Assembly (NCBI GenBank): GCA_002786855.1
Contig: PCUU01000080.1
Coordinates: forward strand, 1-50,858
Direction: 5' to 3'
DNA from: Cytophagales bacterium CG12_big_fil_rev_8_21_14_0_65_40_12
GTDB taxonomy: Bacteria; Bacteroidota; Bacteroidia; Cytophagales; Cyclobacteriaceae
DNA length: 50,858 nt
The notes beneath the pieces were generated by a model that searched no databases, had not been told where the DNA came from, and was given only the letters and a program-made list of their open reading frames with translations. How positions within the stretch are numbered: the stretch's first letter is position 1; each line of letters opens with the position of its first letter. This document shows positions 26,031 through 34,655 of this stretch, piece by piece. Position numbers and translations under genes: made by a program.

Positions 26031-26687
26031 ATGAAGTTCTTCCAAATCCTCCTTTTTCTCTTGATTCCGGCCAGCCTATTGGCACAAAAAAAGTGGGACG
26101 ATAAATACTATACTCAGCTAAACAACAAGAATTACCGCGATTTTAAACTGTTCAAAAGAGAAATCAATACCGACAAGGTGGATTACAAAACATTGAATGC
26201 GGCTATTTTCTTCGTTTCTAATGATGCTCGAATTAAAATGGGACAGAGGCCAGTTGCCTATCAGTCCAATCTGGAAATCATGGCTTATAATCACTCTATT
26301 CAAATGGGCGAAAAGGACTTTTTTGACCATATCAATCCAAAAACCAAGAATAGGGCGGGGGCAGAAGAGCGGGCGGCATTGGCAGGGATTAGTAATCCCT
26401 CTATTTCAGAAAATATAGGCGCAGTTGGTGGAATTGAGTTTCCATCCTATTTGGCATTGGCCGACCACATTGTGCGGGGCTGGGTAGATTCACCCTCGCA
26501 CGCTAAGACTTTGCTCAGTGCAAATGCGGTACAGCTGGGTTGTGGTGCTTATTATTACAAAGGAATTTGGCAAGGAAAAAAGGAGATTCATAAGCAAGGC
26601 GATGGATTTTGGATTGCAACGCAGAATTTTCAGTCATTTTCAGAAATTGTGGGTTCCAAAGCGAAAGACAGCGGGCCGTCAAAATAA
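26031..26687 (+). CDS. CAP-domain (SCP/PR1) secreted protein
   Basis: 218 residues: signal peptide (about 1-18, ending SLLAQ) and a CAP superfamily domain (about 55-205). Visible hallmarks are an N-terminal helix with NDARIKMGQRPVAYQSNLEIMAYNHSIQMGEKDFFDHINP, then RAALAGI, SENIG, a VRGWVDSPSHAKTLLSANAVQLGCGAYY strand-helix, and the final FWIATQNF. The histidines of the CAP cavity (FFDHI and SPSHA) and the Glu of SENIG are present. Bacterial CAP proteins are exported and of mostly unknown activity. It diverges from the NlpC/P60 gene with a 107-bp gap. Confidence 0.85.
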   Translation: MKFFQILLFLLIPASLLAQKKWDDKYYTQLNNKNYRDFKLFKREINTDKVDYKTLNAAIFFVSNDARIKMGQRPVAYQSNLEIMAYNHSIQMGEKDFFDHINPKTKNRAGAEERAALAGISNPSISENIGAVGGIEFPSYLALADHIVRGWVDSPSHAKTLLSANAVQLGCGAYYYKGIWQGKKEIHKQGDGFWIATQNFQSFSEIVGSKAKDSGPSK

Positions 26688-26738
26688 TTCCTGAGCACAA
26701 ATCGTTAATTGTAACCTTTTGTATGCAAATTTCGACTT

Positions 26739-26764
26739 GCCTAAGATAGTCCTATCAATTAGGC
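26739..26764. promoter_or_regulatory. Bulged hairpin upstream of the secreted hypothetical gene
   Basis: GCCTAA-GATAG / CTATC-AA-TTAGGC: an eleven-pair stem with an AA bulge and a two-base centre, 25 bases before the ATG at 26789. There is no T tract, so it is not a terminator. It may be an operator or a 5'UTR structure. Confidence 0.4.
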
Positions 26765-26788
26765 TTGATAATTGTAAAAGAATAGAAA

Positions 26789-27391
26789 ATGAGAAAAATG
26801 AGGAATTATATTTCAGTAGCTATAATGATACTGGCGAGCTTTTCGCTCAGCGCACAATCCTTGTCAAAGGAGGACAATGAAGCAATTAATCAGCGTTTTG
26901 AGCAATTTTTGACTTCCACTACAAACCAAGAGTTTGAGAAAGTATTGGGTTATTTGCACCCAAAACAATTTGAAGCGTCCTCCAATATTGACTTGAAGGA
27001 GATGGCGCAACTGCTAAGGCTCATGAAAATCAAATTGGAAATTGGTGCAACAGAAGTAGGAAAACTTAACGCCTTATCTAACCAAGGGGATGATAAATAC
27101 GCACTAGCCGATTACCTTCTTGATATGAGATTGACTTTGAACGAGCAGAACAAGGCTTTTGCAGACCAAATTATTGGTGGTTTAAAAAGTCAATTTGGAT
27201 CAGATAATATCAGTTATGATGCCTCTAAGTATTTGATTACCGCGAAAGGAAAAAAATACGTGATATGGGTAAAAGAAAAGGCCTTAGGCAATGATTGGTA
27301 TTTAGTGGATTTTGACCCCAAGAGCCCAAAAACATGGAAGGAAATTATACCTGAAAAGGTTTTGAATGAGGCTTCTGTAAAAACAAAATAG
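26789..27391 (+). CDS. Secreted hypothetical protein
   Basis: 200 residues with a signal peptide (about 1-23, ending SLSAQ). The mature part alternates helices and strands: an N-terminal helix rich in Glu/Gln, a central DYLLDMRLTLNEQNKAFADQIIGGLKSQFG and a C-terminal sheet with KYLITAKGKKYVIWVKEKALGNDWYLVDFDP. No catalytic motif, metal site or known family is recognisable. The NTF2-like feel of the C-terminal strands is only an impression. ATG codons occur at 26789 and 26798. It ends with a strong terminator and is probably monocistronic. Confidence 0.65.
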   Translation: MRKMRNYISVAIMILASFSLSAQSLSKEDNEAINQRFEQFLTSTTNQEFEKVLGYLHPKQFEASSNIDLKEMAQLLRLMKIKLEIGATEVGKLNALSNQGDDKYALADYLLDMRLTLNEQNKAFADQIIGGLKSQFGSDNISYDASKYLITAKGKKYVIWVKEKALGNDWYLVDFDPKSPKTWKEIIPEKVLNEASVKTK

Positions 27392-27419
27392 ACGAAACTC
27401 TTAAAGGATTAATTCAAAG

Positions 27420-27450
27420 CACAGCTCATAATTTGGGCTGTGTTTTTTTT
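27420..27450 (+). terminator. Terminator after the secreted hypothetical gene
   Basis: Stem CACAGCTC / GGGCTGTG (27420-27427 and 27435-27442, one T-G pair) with a seven-base loop and eight T residues. Confidence 0.9.
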
Positions 27451-27462
27451 ATAACAGAGTAC

Positions 27463-27966
27463 CTAAGCCATTGCACTCTCTGAATTCAATTCGGCCGCTA
27501 AATGTCTGGCCCTTTCTTCTACTTTGGTATGATTAGGCGGGATCACTAGCTGTTCAAACAAACTCATATGTTCTGCTGAATGCTCAATTGATTTTTGAGT
27601 TCGAACGTCATAATGAAAGAATTTAGACCACAATACCGCTTTCAACTGACTCTTGTTAGCGTTCATCATCACCATTTCGGCCTGAACATATTTTGGTGCA
27701 AAATGAATAAGACGGGTTTGAAGAATTACCTTCTCCATCACAAAAGCAGGCTTTACATATGAAAGCTCGTGTTGACCAACCACCCAAGTTCTTCCTTCTG
27801 TTTGAGCCAACTTAAAGATATTAATGTCATAGATATTAATGAGGTGATCCTCGCGTGCATTGATCATGTAATCAATGTATTTGGAATTGTTGAGGTGGCC
27901 CAGTGGATCGCAATCTTGGAACCTTACCAATGCACTACTTTCAGGGGCTTTTTCAAGTATTGTCAT
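27463..27966 (-). CDS. Acyl-CoA thioesterase (4HBT hotdog family)
   Basis: 167 residues with a hotdog fold. The family signature FQDCDPLGHLNNSKYIDYM places the catalytic Asp near residue 20, followed by GQHELSYVKPAFVMEKVILQTRLI and a last strand with VLWSKFFHYDV. Such enzymes hydrolyse acyl-CoA thioesters, often to relieve acyl-CoA overload or to recycle CoA. The C-terminal 30 residues are a charged helix. The gene lies 52 bases downstream of a TetR regulator, with a TetR-type operator 17 bases before its start, so it is likely the controlled target. Confidence 0.83.
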   Translation of the reverse strand: MTILEKAPESSALVRFQDCDPLGHLNNSKYIDYMINAREDHLINIYDINIFKLAQTEGRTWVVGQHELSYVKPAFVMEKVILQTRLIHFAPKYVQAEMVMMNANKSQLKAVLWSKFFHYDVRTQKSIEHSAEHMSLFEQLVIPPNHTKVEERARHLAAELNSESAMA

Positions 27967-27982
27967 AATCTCTTTTTTTGTA

Positions 27983-28002
27983 AATAGACCAGTCTGTCTA
28001 TT
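27983..28002 (-). promoter_or_regulatory. TetR-family operator before the thioesterase gene
   Basis: Inverted repeat AATAGAC-N6-GTCTATT, 17 bases upstream of the thioesterase start. The same TAGAC-N6-GTCTA core is found 18 bases before the tetR gene. Paired operators at equal distance suggest a single repressor controls both genes. Confidence 0.75.
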
Positions 28003-28018
28003 TTTGGTTGAAAAAATT

Positions 28019-28570
28019 TTAACTTTTTAAAATTATTGGGATATATGTTTTCTGTATTGCTAGAAACTTCACATCCTTGTGCGCTTGGCTAAGTACAAAG
28101 GCGCCTTCGAACATGGTGTATAATTGCTGTGCTTTTTGGTGGGCATTGGTCACTCCTCTTCTTAGTAAATACCCAGAGAGATCATCTTGCCAGCCTTTAA
28201 AAATTTGCTCACAAGCTACTCTGATTGTTTCGTCCATTGAACTTGCTACTGCAGCCACTGCAGTAATTGGGCAGGCATCTTTAAAATCTGAGCTTAAAAG
28301 ATCATCAATCATCACATCTACCATGGCATTTAAGCCTTCGATGGCTGGTTTACCCTTTAGTGCAACGCCATAGCGCATCATCTGATTTTCTCCTCCGTAT
28401 TGAATCGCAGCCTTGATCAGTTCGTCTTTGCCATCCGGAAAATGATGATAAAGCGATCCCTTGGGAACCCCCACTTCTGCCAACACCTCACTAATACCTG
28501 TGCCGAAGTAGCCCTTTCTTCTTATTAGCGCTGCGGTGGTATGGATTAACTTATCTCGGGTAGAAATCAT
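28019..28570 (-). CDS. TetR/AcrR family transcriptional repressor
   Basis: 183 residues. The N-terminal helix-turn-helix (about 5-50) reads RDKLIHTTAALIRRKGYFGTGISEVLAEVGVPKGSLYHHFPDGKDELI, the LmrA/YxaF-like subtype with the SLYHHFP recognition helix. The C-terminal ligand-binding domain carries CPITAVAAVASSMDE, conserved in that subgroup. Ligands of relatives include acyl-CoAs and drugs. An acyl-CoA ligand would fit the adjacent thioesterase but is inference. Two matching operators, one before this gene and one before the thioesterase gene, indicate autoregulation and control of the neighbour. Confidence 0.9.
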   Translation of the reverse strand: MISTRDKLIHTTAALIRRKGYFGTGISEVLAEVGVPKGSLYHHFPDGKDELIKAAIQYGGENQMMRYGVALKGKPAIEGLNAMVDVMIDDLLSSDFKDACPITAVAAVASSMDETIRVACEQIFKGWQDDLSGYLLRRGVTNAHQKAQQLYTMFEGAFVLSQAHKDVKFLAIQKTYIPIILKS

Positions 28571-28587
28571 TTTTCAAAGTAAATAAA

Positions 28588-28607
28588 AATAGACCAATCA
28601 GTCTAGT
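28588..28607 (-). promoter_or_regulatory. TetR-family operator before the tetR gene
   Basis: AATAGAC-N6-GTCTAGT, core TAGAC-N6-GTCTA, 18 bases upstream of the repressor start. It matches the operator at 27983-28002 in both arms and spacer length, consistent with autoregulation. Confidence 0.72.
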
Positions 28608-28629
28608 ATCTGCGGAGATAATTTGAGGA

Positions 28630-28670
28630 ATCTAAAAAGAAAAAGCCAACTGTCGTAAGACGGTTGGCTT
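28630..28670 (-). terminator. Terminator of dnaK
   Basis: On the minus strand, stem AAGCCAAC / GTTGGCTT with an inner GTC/GAC extension after one mismatch and a TTAC loop, followed by a T-rich tract. It lies 23 bases after the dnaK stop. Confidence 0.85.
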
Positions 28671-28692
28671 CTCATTTATATTAAATCGAGTA

Positions 28693-30600
28693 CTACTTCA
28701 CTTCTTCGTACTCTACATCGGATACATCTCCGCCCGCAGTAGCGGTCGACTCTTCTGTTCCTGAATTGGCATTGCCTTGAGCATCAGCATTTTGGCTTGC
28801 AGCATACATCTCTTGTGATGCCGCTTCCCATGCTTTATTCAAAGCTTCCATTGCAGCATCAATACCTTCAAGGTCTTGGCTACCATGTGCAGCTTTCAAG
28901 TTAGCAACGGCCTCTTCAATTGGTTTTTTATTACCCTCTGAAAGCTTGTCACCATACTCTTTCAATTGCTTCTCAGTTTGGAAGATCAAAGAATCAGCAG
29001 CATTTAATTTCTCTACCTTTTCTTTTTCCTTCTTATCAGAATCAGCATTGGCTTGTGCCTCTTGTTTCATTTTCTCGATTTCAGCATCAGTCAAACCAGA
29101 TGAAGCTTCGATCCTAATCTTTTGCTCTTTTCCAGTTCCCTTGTCTTTTGCAGAAACGTTCATGATTCCGTTGGCATCAATGTCGAAAGTTACTTCGATT
29201 TGAGGCACTCCTCTTGGTGCTGGTGGAATATCGCTCAGGTGGAAACGACCGATCGTACGGTTGTCTTTAGCCATGGCCCTTTCGCCTTGCAAGACGTGGA
29301 TTTCAACCGAAGGCTGGCTATCAGCCGCAGTTGAGAATACCTCGGATTTCTTAGAAGGAATAGTTGTATTTGATTCGATGAGTTTGGTGAAAACACCACC
29401 CATGGTCTCAATTCCTAAAGAAAGCGGAGTAACATCCAATAAAAGAACGTCTTTCACTTCACCTGTTAACACACCCCCTTGAATAGCAGCGCCAATGGCT
29501 ACTACTTCGTCAGGATTTACCCCTTTAGAAGGCTTTTTGCCAAAGAACTTCTCAACTTCTTCTTGAATTTTAGGGATTCTGGTTGAACCACCTACCAAGA
29601 TCACTTCGTCAATATCAGAAATGCTATAACCAGCATCTTCCATTGCCTTTTTCACTGGCGCCATTGATCTCTTCACCAAGTTATCGGCCAAAGATTCGAA
29701 TTTTGCCCTTGAAAGTGTTCTTACCAAGTGCTTTGGCACTCCGTCAACTGGCATAATATATGGCAAGTTGATTTCGGTAGAGTTGGAAGAAGACAATTCG
29801 ATTTTCGCTTTCTCGGCAGCTTCTTTCAATCGCTGTAAAGCCATTGGATCTTTTCTCAAATCCAATCCTTCATCGTTTTTGAACTCATCGGCCAACCAGT
29901 CGATAATCACTTGGTCAAAGTCATCACCACCAAGATGCACATCACCATTGGTAGATTTCACTTCGAAAACTCCGTCACCTAAATCTAGGATAGAAATATC
30001 GAAAGTTCCTCCGCCCAAGTCATATACTGCGATTTTTTGCTCTTTATTCTTTTTATCAAGTCCATAAGCCAAAGCTGCGGCTGTAGGCTCATTGATAATT
30101 CTTTTTACTTCTAGTCCAGCGATTTGTCCAGCCTCTTTAGTAGCCTGACGCTCAGCATCGTTAAAGTAAGCGGGTACGGTAATCACCGCCTCGGTTACCT
30201 CAGTACCCAAGTAGTCTTCAGCAGTAGACTTCATTTTTTGAAGTATCATTGCCGAAAGTTCTTGAGGAGTATACAGTCTGTCACCGATTTTAACCCTTAC
30301 GGTGTCATTATTTCCTTTTTCTACTTCGTAAGAAATGCCTCTCAACTCTTCAGATACTCCGCTGTATTTCTTACCCATAAATCTCTTCACAGAGCTAATG
30401 GTATTTCTTGGGTTTGTGATCGCCTGTCTTTTGGCAGGATCACCCACTTTTCTTTCACCATTTCCGTTGTCCAAAAAAGCAACGATAGATGGTGTAGTTC
30501 TTCTTCCTTCGCTGTTAGGGATCACCACAGGCTCATTACCTTCCATTACGGCTACGCATGAGTTGGTAGTTCCTAAGTCAATTCCAATAATTTTTCCCAT
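28693..30600 (-). CDS. dnaK: Chaperone protein DnaK (Hsp70)
   Basis: ATP-dependent cytoplasmic chaperone, 635 residues. The nucleotide-binding domain starts [20 protein letters not shown], with the phosphate-2 loop [16 protein letters not shown] and adenosine motif [13 protein letters not shown]. The linker [15 protein letters not shown] precedes the substrate domain, and the C-terminus is Gly/Ala/Asn-rich and ends EEVK-like (VEYEEVK). The length is normal. dnaJ and grpE are not adjacent, so this is a lone dnaK as in many Bacteroidota. It diverges from the acyltransferase gene. Three TGACA repeats lie 75 to 97 bases upstream, and no CIRCE element was found. Confidence 0.97.
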   Translation of the reverse strand: MGKIIGIDLGTTNSCVAVMEGNEPVVIPNSEGRRTTPSIVAFLDNGNGERKVGDPAKRQAITNPRNTISSVKRFMGKKYSGVSEELRGISYEVEKGNNDTVRVKIGDRLYTPQELSAMILQKMKSTAEDYLGTEVTEAVITVPAYFNDAERQATKEAGQIAGLEVKRIINEPTAAALAYGLDKKNKEQKIAVYDLGGGTFDISILDLGDGVFEVKSTNGDVHLGGDDFDQVIIDWLADEFKNDEGLDLRKDPMALQRLKEAAEKAKIELSSSNSTEINLPYIMPVDGVPKHLVRTLSRAKFESLADNLVKRSMAPVKKAMEDAGYSISDIDEVILVGGSTRIPKIQEEVEKFFGKKPSKGVNPDEVVAIGAAIQGGVLTGEVKDVLLLDVTPLSLGIETMGGVFTKLIESNTTIPSKKSEVFSTAADSQPSVEIHVLQGERAMAKDNRTIGRFHLSDIPPAPRGVPQIEVTFDIDANGIMNVSAKDKGTGKEQKIRIEASSGLTDAEIEKMKQEAQANADSDKKEKEKVEKLNAADSLIFQTEKQLKEYGDKLSEGNKKPIEEAVANLKAAHGSQDLEGIDAAMEALNKAWEAASQEMYAASQNADAQGNANSGTEESTATAGGDVSDVEYEEVK

Positions 30601-30674
30601 GATCTATAAATAATTTCTTTGTGTTCTATAAAATCGTTTCCCAGTTATCAATGGTTGTGCCAAAGGAATATGCC

Positions 30675-30697
30675 TGACATTTGGTGACACATTGACA
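30675..30697. repeat. Three TGACA direct repeats upstream of dnaK
   Basis: TGACA at 30675-30679, 30685-30689 and 30693-30697 (start-to-start distances 10 and 8) in the 241-bp region between dnaK and the divergent acyltransferase gene. The near-helical spacing suggests a regulator binding site, but no known heat-shock motif is matched. Confidence 0.4.
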
Positions 30698-30817
30698 GAA
30701 TTGAGCCACAGAAAGCTGTGCAATCCGAACCCAACTTGGTATACAATAAGATTTAATGGACAAAATAACCACCAGTCACACCAAAGCTAGCCCTGTATAA
30801 TTGTCATCTCGATTACA

Positions 30818-30825
30818 TACTTTTG
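30818..30825 (+). promoter_or_regulatory. -7 element of the acyltransferase gene
   Basis: TACTTTTG, a full match to TAnnTTTG, 17 bases before the ATG at 30842. A TTG at 30801-30803 is only 14 bases upstream, shorter than usual, so the -33 part is uncertain. Confidence 0.45.
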
Positions 30826-30841
30826 TCTTACAAGTTTAAGT

Positions 30842-31756
30842 ATGGCAGCCTTTTTTTATTACCTTTTTGTAAAACCAGTTTCATTATTACCTCTGTGGTT
30901 AACTTATATTGTCTCGGATATTTCCTGCTTTATCATTTATAGAGTTGTCGGCTATCGAAAAAAAGTAGTCACCTCCAATCTCACGAATTCGTTTCCGAAT
31001 ATGTCAAAAGAGGAGATCAAAGAAATCAGGAAGAATTTCTATAGTCACTTTACGGATTTTCTTTTCGAAAGCTTTAGGAATTTCAGCATTACTAAAGAAG
31101 AAACCCTCGCTCGTTTTAAAGTAGTTAATCCAGAAGTTTTAAAACCATTTGCAGATGCCAATCGAAGCGTGATCATTGTTGGAGGTCACTATAATAATTG
31201 GGAAATGTTAGCGGTCGGAATCGATCACTATATTGAACACCAAAGTGTGGCCATATATCACAAGCTTGGAAACAAGTTTATCGATGGAAAAGTACTGTCA
31301 TCCAGATGTCAATTCGGCCTAAAGCTTATTTCTCGTCCTGAAGTGAAAGAGTTCTTTGCTCAAGAAAATCAACTCACTGCCACGATCTTCGGATCAGATC
31401 AATCGCCCAGCATTGCCAAAAAAGTATACTGGACAAGATTTTTAAATCAGGATACTCCTGTAATGTTTGGGGTAGAAAAGTTTGCCAAAGAAAAAGACTA
31501 CCCAGTTGTTTATGGCGGTATTACCAAAGTGAAAAGAGGCTACTATGAATTCAAATTAGAAGTACTTTTTGACGAGCCATTAAAGGCAGCCTATGGAGAA
31601 ATCACTGAAGCACATACCAAACGACTTGAACAACAGATTATCGAAGATCCTCAATACTGGCTCTGGACGCATAAACGATGGAAAAGGAAACGCAAACCAG
31701 AGGAGTTAAACCAAGCGAAAACGGTTGAAGATCAATTGGCTGATTTAAAGCACTAA
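30842..31756 (+). CDS. Lysophospholipid/lipid A acyltransferase (LpxL/HtrB-like)
   Basis: 304 residues of the LpxL/HtrB/MsbB acyltransferase family, which adds a secondary fatty acyl chain to lipid A or an aminolipid at the inner membrane. An N-terminal membrane segment (about 5-33) is followed by YRKKVVTSNLTNSFP, the catalytic HX4E motif in GGHYNNWE (about 117-122), a conserved FGSDQSPS segment and the C-terminal PQYWLWTHKRWKRKRKPEE that is diagnostic for this family. Monocistronic, followed by an 8-bp perfect hairpin. Confidence 0.88.
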   Translation: MAAFFYYLFVKPVSLLPLWLTYIVSDISCFIIYRVVGYRKKVVTSNLTNSFPNMSKEEIKEIRKNFYSHFTDFLFESFRNFSITKEETLARFKVVNPEVLKPFADANRSVIIVGGHYNNWEMLAVGIDHYIEHQSVAIYHKLGNKFIDGKVLSSRCQFGLKLISRPEVKEFFAQENQLTATIFGSDQSPSIAKKVYWTRFLNQDTPVMFGVEKFAKEKDYPVVYGGITKVKRGYYEFKLEVLFDEPLKAAYGEITEAHTKRLEQQIIEDPQYWLWTHKRWKRKRKPEELNQAKTVEDQLADLKH

Positions 31757-31759
31757 TTC

Positions 31760-31779
31760 AGTAGCTTATTCAAGCTACT
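31760..31779. other. Perfect 8-bp hairpin after the acyltransferase gene
   Basis: AGTAGCTT-ATTC-AAGCTACT begins four bases after the acyltransferase stop codon. There is no T tract, so intrinsic termination is doubtful. It may protect the 3' end of the transcript or assist a factor-dependent terminator. Confidence 0.45.
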
Positions 31780-31836
31780 ATTCCAAGCAGTGTATATAGA
31801 GTACGGTAAACAGCACGAGGCTCGCGCTTTTTCTTT

Positions 31837-31844
31837 TATCTTTG
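31837..31844 (+). promoter_or_regulatory. -7 element of prfC
   Basis: TATCTTTG, a full match to TAnnTTTG, 22 bases before the prfC ATG. No TTG at the expected upstream distance was found. Confidence 0.5.
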
Positions 31845-31866
31845 CACCTCAATTTTAGTTTTTGGA

Positions 31867-33447
31867 ATGACAATAGAGCAGGAAATCGCCAAACGAAGAA
31901 CTTTCGGAATCATTAGTCACCCTGATGCTGGTAAAACCACGCTTACGGAAAAACTATTGCTTTTCGGGGGTGCAATTCAGCAGGCTGGCGCAGTTAAATC
32001 AAGTAAAATTGATATGCATGCACGTTCCGACTGGATGGATATTGAGAAGCAAAGGGGTATTTCTGTCGCTACTTCTGTAATGGCTTTCGAATATGAAGGC
32101 ATCAAAATCAACCTGCTCGATACTCCTGGTCACCAGGATTTTGCCGAAGATACCTACCGAACCTTAACAGCTGTCGATTCAGTAGTAATGGTGGTTGATT
32201 GCGTGAAAGGGGTAGAAATTCAAACCGAAAAATTGATGGAGGTGTGCCGAATGCGCAGCACTCCAGTAATTGCCTTTATCAACAAAATGGACCGCGAGGG
32301 CAGAGATCCGTATGACCTGCTCGATGACATTGAGGGCAAACTCGACATCAATGTTCATCCCTTGAGTTGGCCAATTGGCATCGGAAAAACCTTCAAAGGT
32401 GTCTATAGCCTTTACGACAAAAGCTTAAGACTTTTTCAACCTAGTAAGCAGCGGCTTTACGAAGAAACTGTCAAGCTTTCTGATATTGATAGCCCTGATT
32501 TGGAGAAGTTCATTGGTGAAAAGGATGCTGCCAAACTTCGTGAAGATGTAACGCTGATCAATGAACTATATGGCGATCTTGATTTGGATGACTATCTAAG
32601 TGGCAAAATTGCCCCTGTATTTTTTGGTTCTGCCGTAAATAACTTTGGTGTTAAGGAGCTTTTAGATACTTTCTTGAAAATCTCTCCGAACCCAAAACCA
32701 AGAAATACGGACCTCAGAGAGGTACTTCCGACAGAAAATCATTTTTCTGGATTCATCTTTAAGGTGCATGCCAATATGGATCCTAAGCATAGAAATAGAA
32801 TTGCGTTTTTAAGGATTTGTTCGGGCAAGTTTGTTCGGGGTAGTAATTACTACCACACAAGACAGGACAAGAAATTCCGCATTTCGCAGGCCACCGCTTT
32901 TATGGCCCAGGACAAAGAAACTATTGACGAAGCTTGGCCTGGCGATATTATCGGTTTGTATGACACCGGTAATTTCAAAATTGGTGATACGCTTACCGAT
33001 GGAGAAAAAGGTACATTTAAAGGCATCCCTAGCTTTTCTCCAGAAATCTTCAGAGAGGTTGTCAATAGAGATGCGATGAAGACAAAACAGCTGGAAAAGG
33101 GGCTAAGCCAACTCATGGACGAAGGAGTGGCTCAACTGTTCAGTTACGAAATGGGGGCCAGAAAAGCCGTGGGAGTAGTAGGCCAACTTCAGTTCGAAGT
33201 TATCCAATACCGACTGAAAAACGAATATGGTGCATCTGCCGATTTCGTTCCGATTCAGGTGTATAAAGCCTGTTGGATTTCAGCCAAAGACCCTAAAAAG
33301 TTAAGCGAGTTTATCGATTCTAAGCAGCGTCATATCGCTCGTGATAAAGACGGAAAACTCGTTTTTATGGCCGAAACAAGAGCTTGGCTTCAAATGGTTC
33401 AGGACAATTTTCCTGAAATTAACTTTCACTTTACTAGCGAATTCTAA
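31867..33447 (+). CDS. prfC: Peptide chain release factor 3
   Basis: Translational GTPase that removes RF1/RF2 from the ribosome after peptide release. 526 residues. G1 [15 protein letters not shown] (about 17-31), the G2-region [12 protein letters not shown]3 [16 protein letters not shown] and G4 [18 protein letters not shown] are all present. The [12 protein letters not shown] stretch and the N-terminal [20 protein letters not shown] separate RF3 from EF-G and LepA. It overlaps the following pseudouridine synthase by one base (TAATG), so translation is coupled. Confidence 0.96.
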   Translation: MTIEQEIAKRRTFGIISHPDAGKTTLTEKLLLFGGAIQQAGAVKSSKIDMHARSDWMDIEKQRGISVATSVMAFEYEGIKINLLDTPGHQDFAEDTYRTLTAVDSVVMVVDCVKGVEIQTEKLMEVCRMRSTPVIAFINKMDREGRDPYDLLDDIEGKLDINVHPLSWPIGIGKTFKGVYSLYDKSLRLFQPSKQRLYEETVKLSDIDSPDLEKFIGEKDAAKLREDVTLINELYGDLDLDDYLSGKIAPVFFGSAVNNFGVKELLDTFLKISPNPKPRNTDLREVLPTENHFSGFIFKVHANMDPKHRNRIAFLRICSGKFVRGSNYYHTRQDKKFRISQATAFMAQDKETIDEAWPGDIIGLYDTGNFKIGDTLTDGEKGTFKGIPSFSPEIFREVVNRDAMKTKQLEKGLSQLMDEGVAQLFSYEMGARKAVGVVGQLQFEVIQYRLKNEYGASADFVPIQVYKACWISAKDPKKLSEFIDSKQRHIARDKDGKLVFMAETRAWLQMVQDNFPEINFHFTSEF

Positions 33448-34172
33448 TGGAAAATATAGTTCAGCCCATTTACGAAGACAACCATTTGTTGATTGTCAAC
33501 AAACCAGCAGGCATTTTGGTACAAGGCGATAGCACAGGCGATAAAGCCTTGGTTGATTACTGCAAAGACTATCTTAAAGAAAAGTACAACAAGCCCGGAG
33601 CTGTTTTTTTAGGTGTGGTGCACAGAATAGACAGGCCTGTTAGCGGGGCAGTGGTTTTTGCACGGACCTCTAAAGCACTGGAAAGAATGAATGCGCTTTT
33701 CAAAAACCGCAAGATTCAGAAAACGTATTGGGCGATCGTAAAAAAGAAACCAAGCCAACCTGAGGGCAAATTGGTGAGTTGGCTGAAAAAGGATCCTGAA
33801 AGAAATACCACCACAGCCTATGACCATCAAGAGGAAGGCTCGCAAAAGGCAGAACTTGATTTTAAACTAATGGGCAAATTGAATGACCACTACATGTTAG
33901 AGGTCAAGCCAGTGACTGGACGCCCTCATCAAATCAGAGTGCAATTATCAGAATTTGGCTGTCCAATTCGAGGAGATTTAAAGTACGGTTTTGCTAAACC
34001 AAATCCCGATAAAAGTATTAACCTGCATGCAAGGGGCTTGTACTTTGAACATCCAATTAAAAAAGAGCCCATTATAGTCAGGGCTGGTTTGCCGAATGAC
34101 CAATTCTGGGAGCAATTTTTAGCCCTAGAAAAGATCAAGGTGAAGCCTAAAAACATTGATAATATGTATTAA
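33447..34172 (+). CDS. RluA-family RNA pseudouridine synthase
   Basis: 241 residues. Isomerises specific uridines in rRNA or tRNA. The catalytic motif is HRIDRPVSGAVVFARTSKA with Asp62, preceded by NHLLIVNKPAGILVQGD and followed by KTYWAIVKKKP and the GRPHQIRVQLSEFGCPIRGDLKYG signature. It lacks an S4 domain, as in the short RluC/D-like group of Bacteroidota. The start codon overlaps the prfC stop. The exact target base cannot be told. Confidence 0.92.
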   Translation: MENIVQPIYEDNHLLIVNKPAGILVQGDSTGDKALVDYCKDYLKEKYNKPGAVFLGVVHRIDRPVSGAVVFARTSKALERMNALFKNRKIQKTYWAIVKKKPSQPEGKLVSWLKKDPERNTTTAYDHQEEGSQKAELDFKLMGKLNDHYMLEVKPVTGRPHQIRVQLSEFGCPIRGDLKYGFAKPNPDKSINLHARGLYFEHPIKKEPIIVRAGLPNDQFWEQFLALEKIKVKPKNIDNMY

Positions 34173-34197
34173 AATGGCTTCAAACCCATTTTTAGTC

Positions 34198-34228
34198 TTG
34201 AATCAAAAATCATTGAACCTTAGATTTG
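34198..34228 (+). promoter_or_regulatory. Promoter of the 120-residue hypothetical gene
   Basis: TTG (34198-34200), a 20-base spacer and TAGATTTG (34221-34228), a full consensus match. The -7 element ends five bases before the ATG at 34233, so the transcript should be leaderless or nearly so. Confidence 0.65.
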
Positions 34229-34232
34229 CACT

Positions 34233-34595
34233 ATGCAAAACGATCCAGAATTAAGCGGTAAATACCTTGGCACAATCACCAAGGACTTTATCATTGTGGC
34301 TGAAATTTTGAAAGAAGCTGCCTACGAAGTGAAGAAAGGGGGTTTTTCTGAATATCCAATTTTCCCCATTTCGAAAGTCGAAATGCCCATCGGCAACTTG
34401 TTGCTGGCCAAGCAAGAGATGCGAACCGATTGGAACTACTACATCACTTATATTGATGAGTTTTTGCAAAGAAAATTGATCGAAAACGAAGAAGCTTTTA
34501 AAGCAGCCTATAAAAATCCTGATGAATTCTGTTGTTTGTTCGTAGTCGACCCAGAATTCACCAATTTCTTGTTTATTCCTTACCCAGAGGATTAA
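34233..34595 (+). CDS. Conserved hypothetical protein (Bacteroidota)
   Basis: 120 residues, cytoplasmic and acidic, with no signal peptide or membrane segment. The sequence LSGKYLGTITKDFIIVAEILKEAAYEV, FPIFPISK-like YPIFPISKVEMPIGNLLLAKQEM, the aromatic run NYYITYIDEFLQRKL and CCLFVVDPEFTNFLFIPYPED look well conserved in type, and I recall similar small proteins only in Bacteroidota. There is no known domain. It has its own promoter just before the ATG and is probably translated from a leaderless mRNA. Confidence 0.7.
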   Translation: MQNDPELSGKYLGTITKDFIIVAEILKEAAYEVKKGGFSEYPIFPISKVEMPIGNLLLAKQEMRTDWNYYITYIDEFLQRKLIENEEAFKAAYKNPDEFCCLFVVDPEFTNFLFIPYPED

Positions 34596-34655
34596 AAACG
34601 GTAGCTTAATCCAAGAAATCGATATTATTTATCCTCTCTTTTTAAACTTGTCGAC

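Noticed and set aside
30601-30841. CIRCE or HrcA operator upstream of dnaK
   Set aside because: No TTAGCACTC-N9-GAGTGCTAA-like inverted repeat is present. Only TGACA repeats were seen.
31760-31779. Perfect hairpin as a classical terminator
   Set aside because: There is no T tract on either side, so it is listed only as a hairpin.
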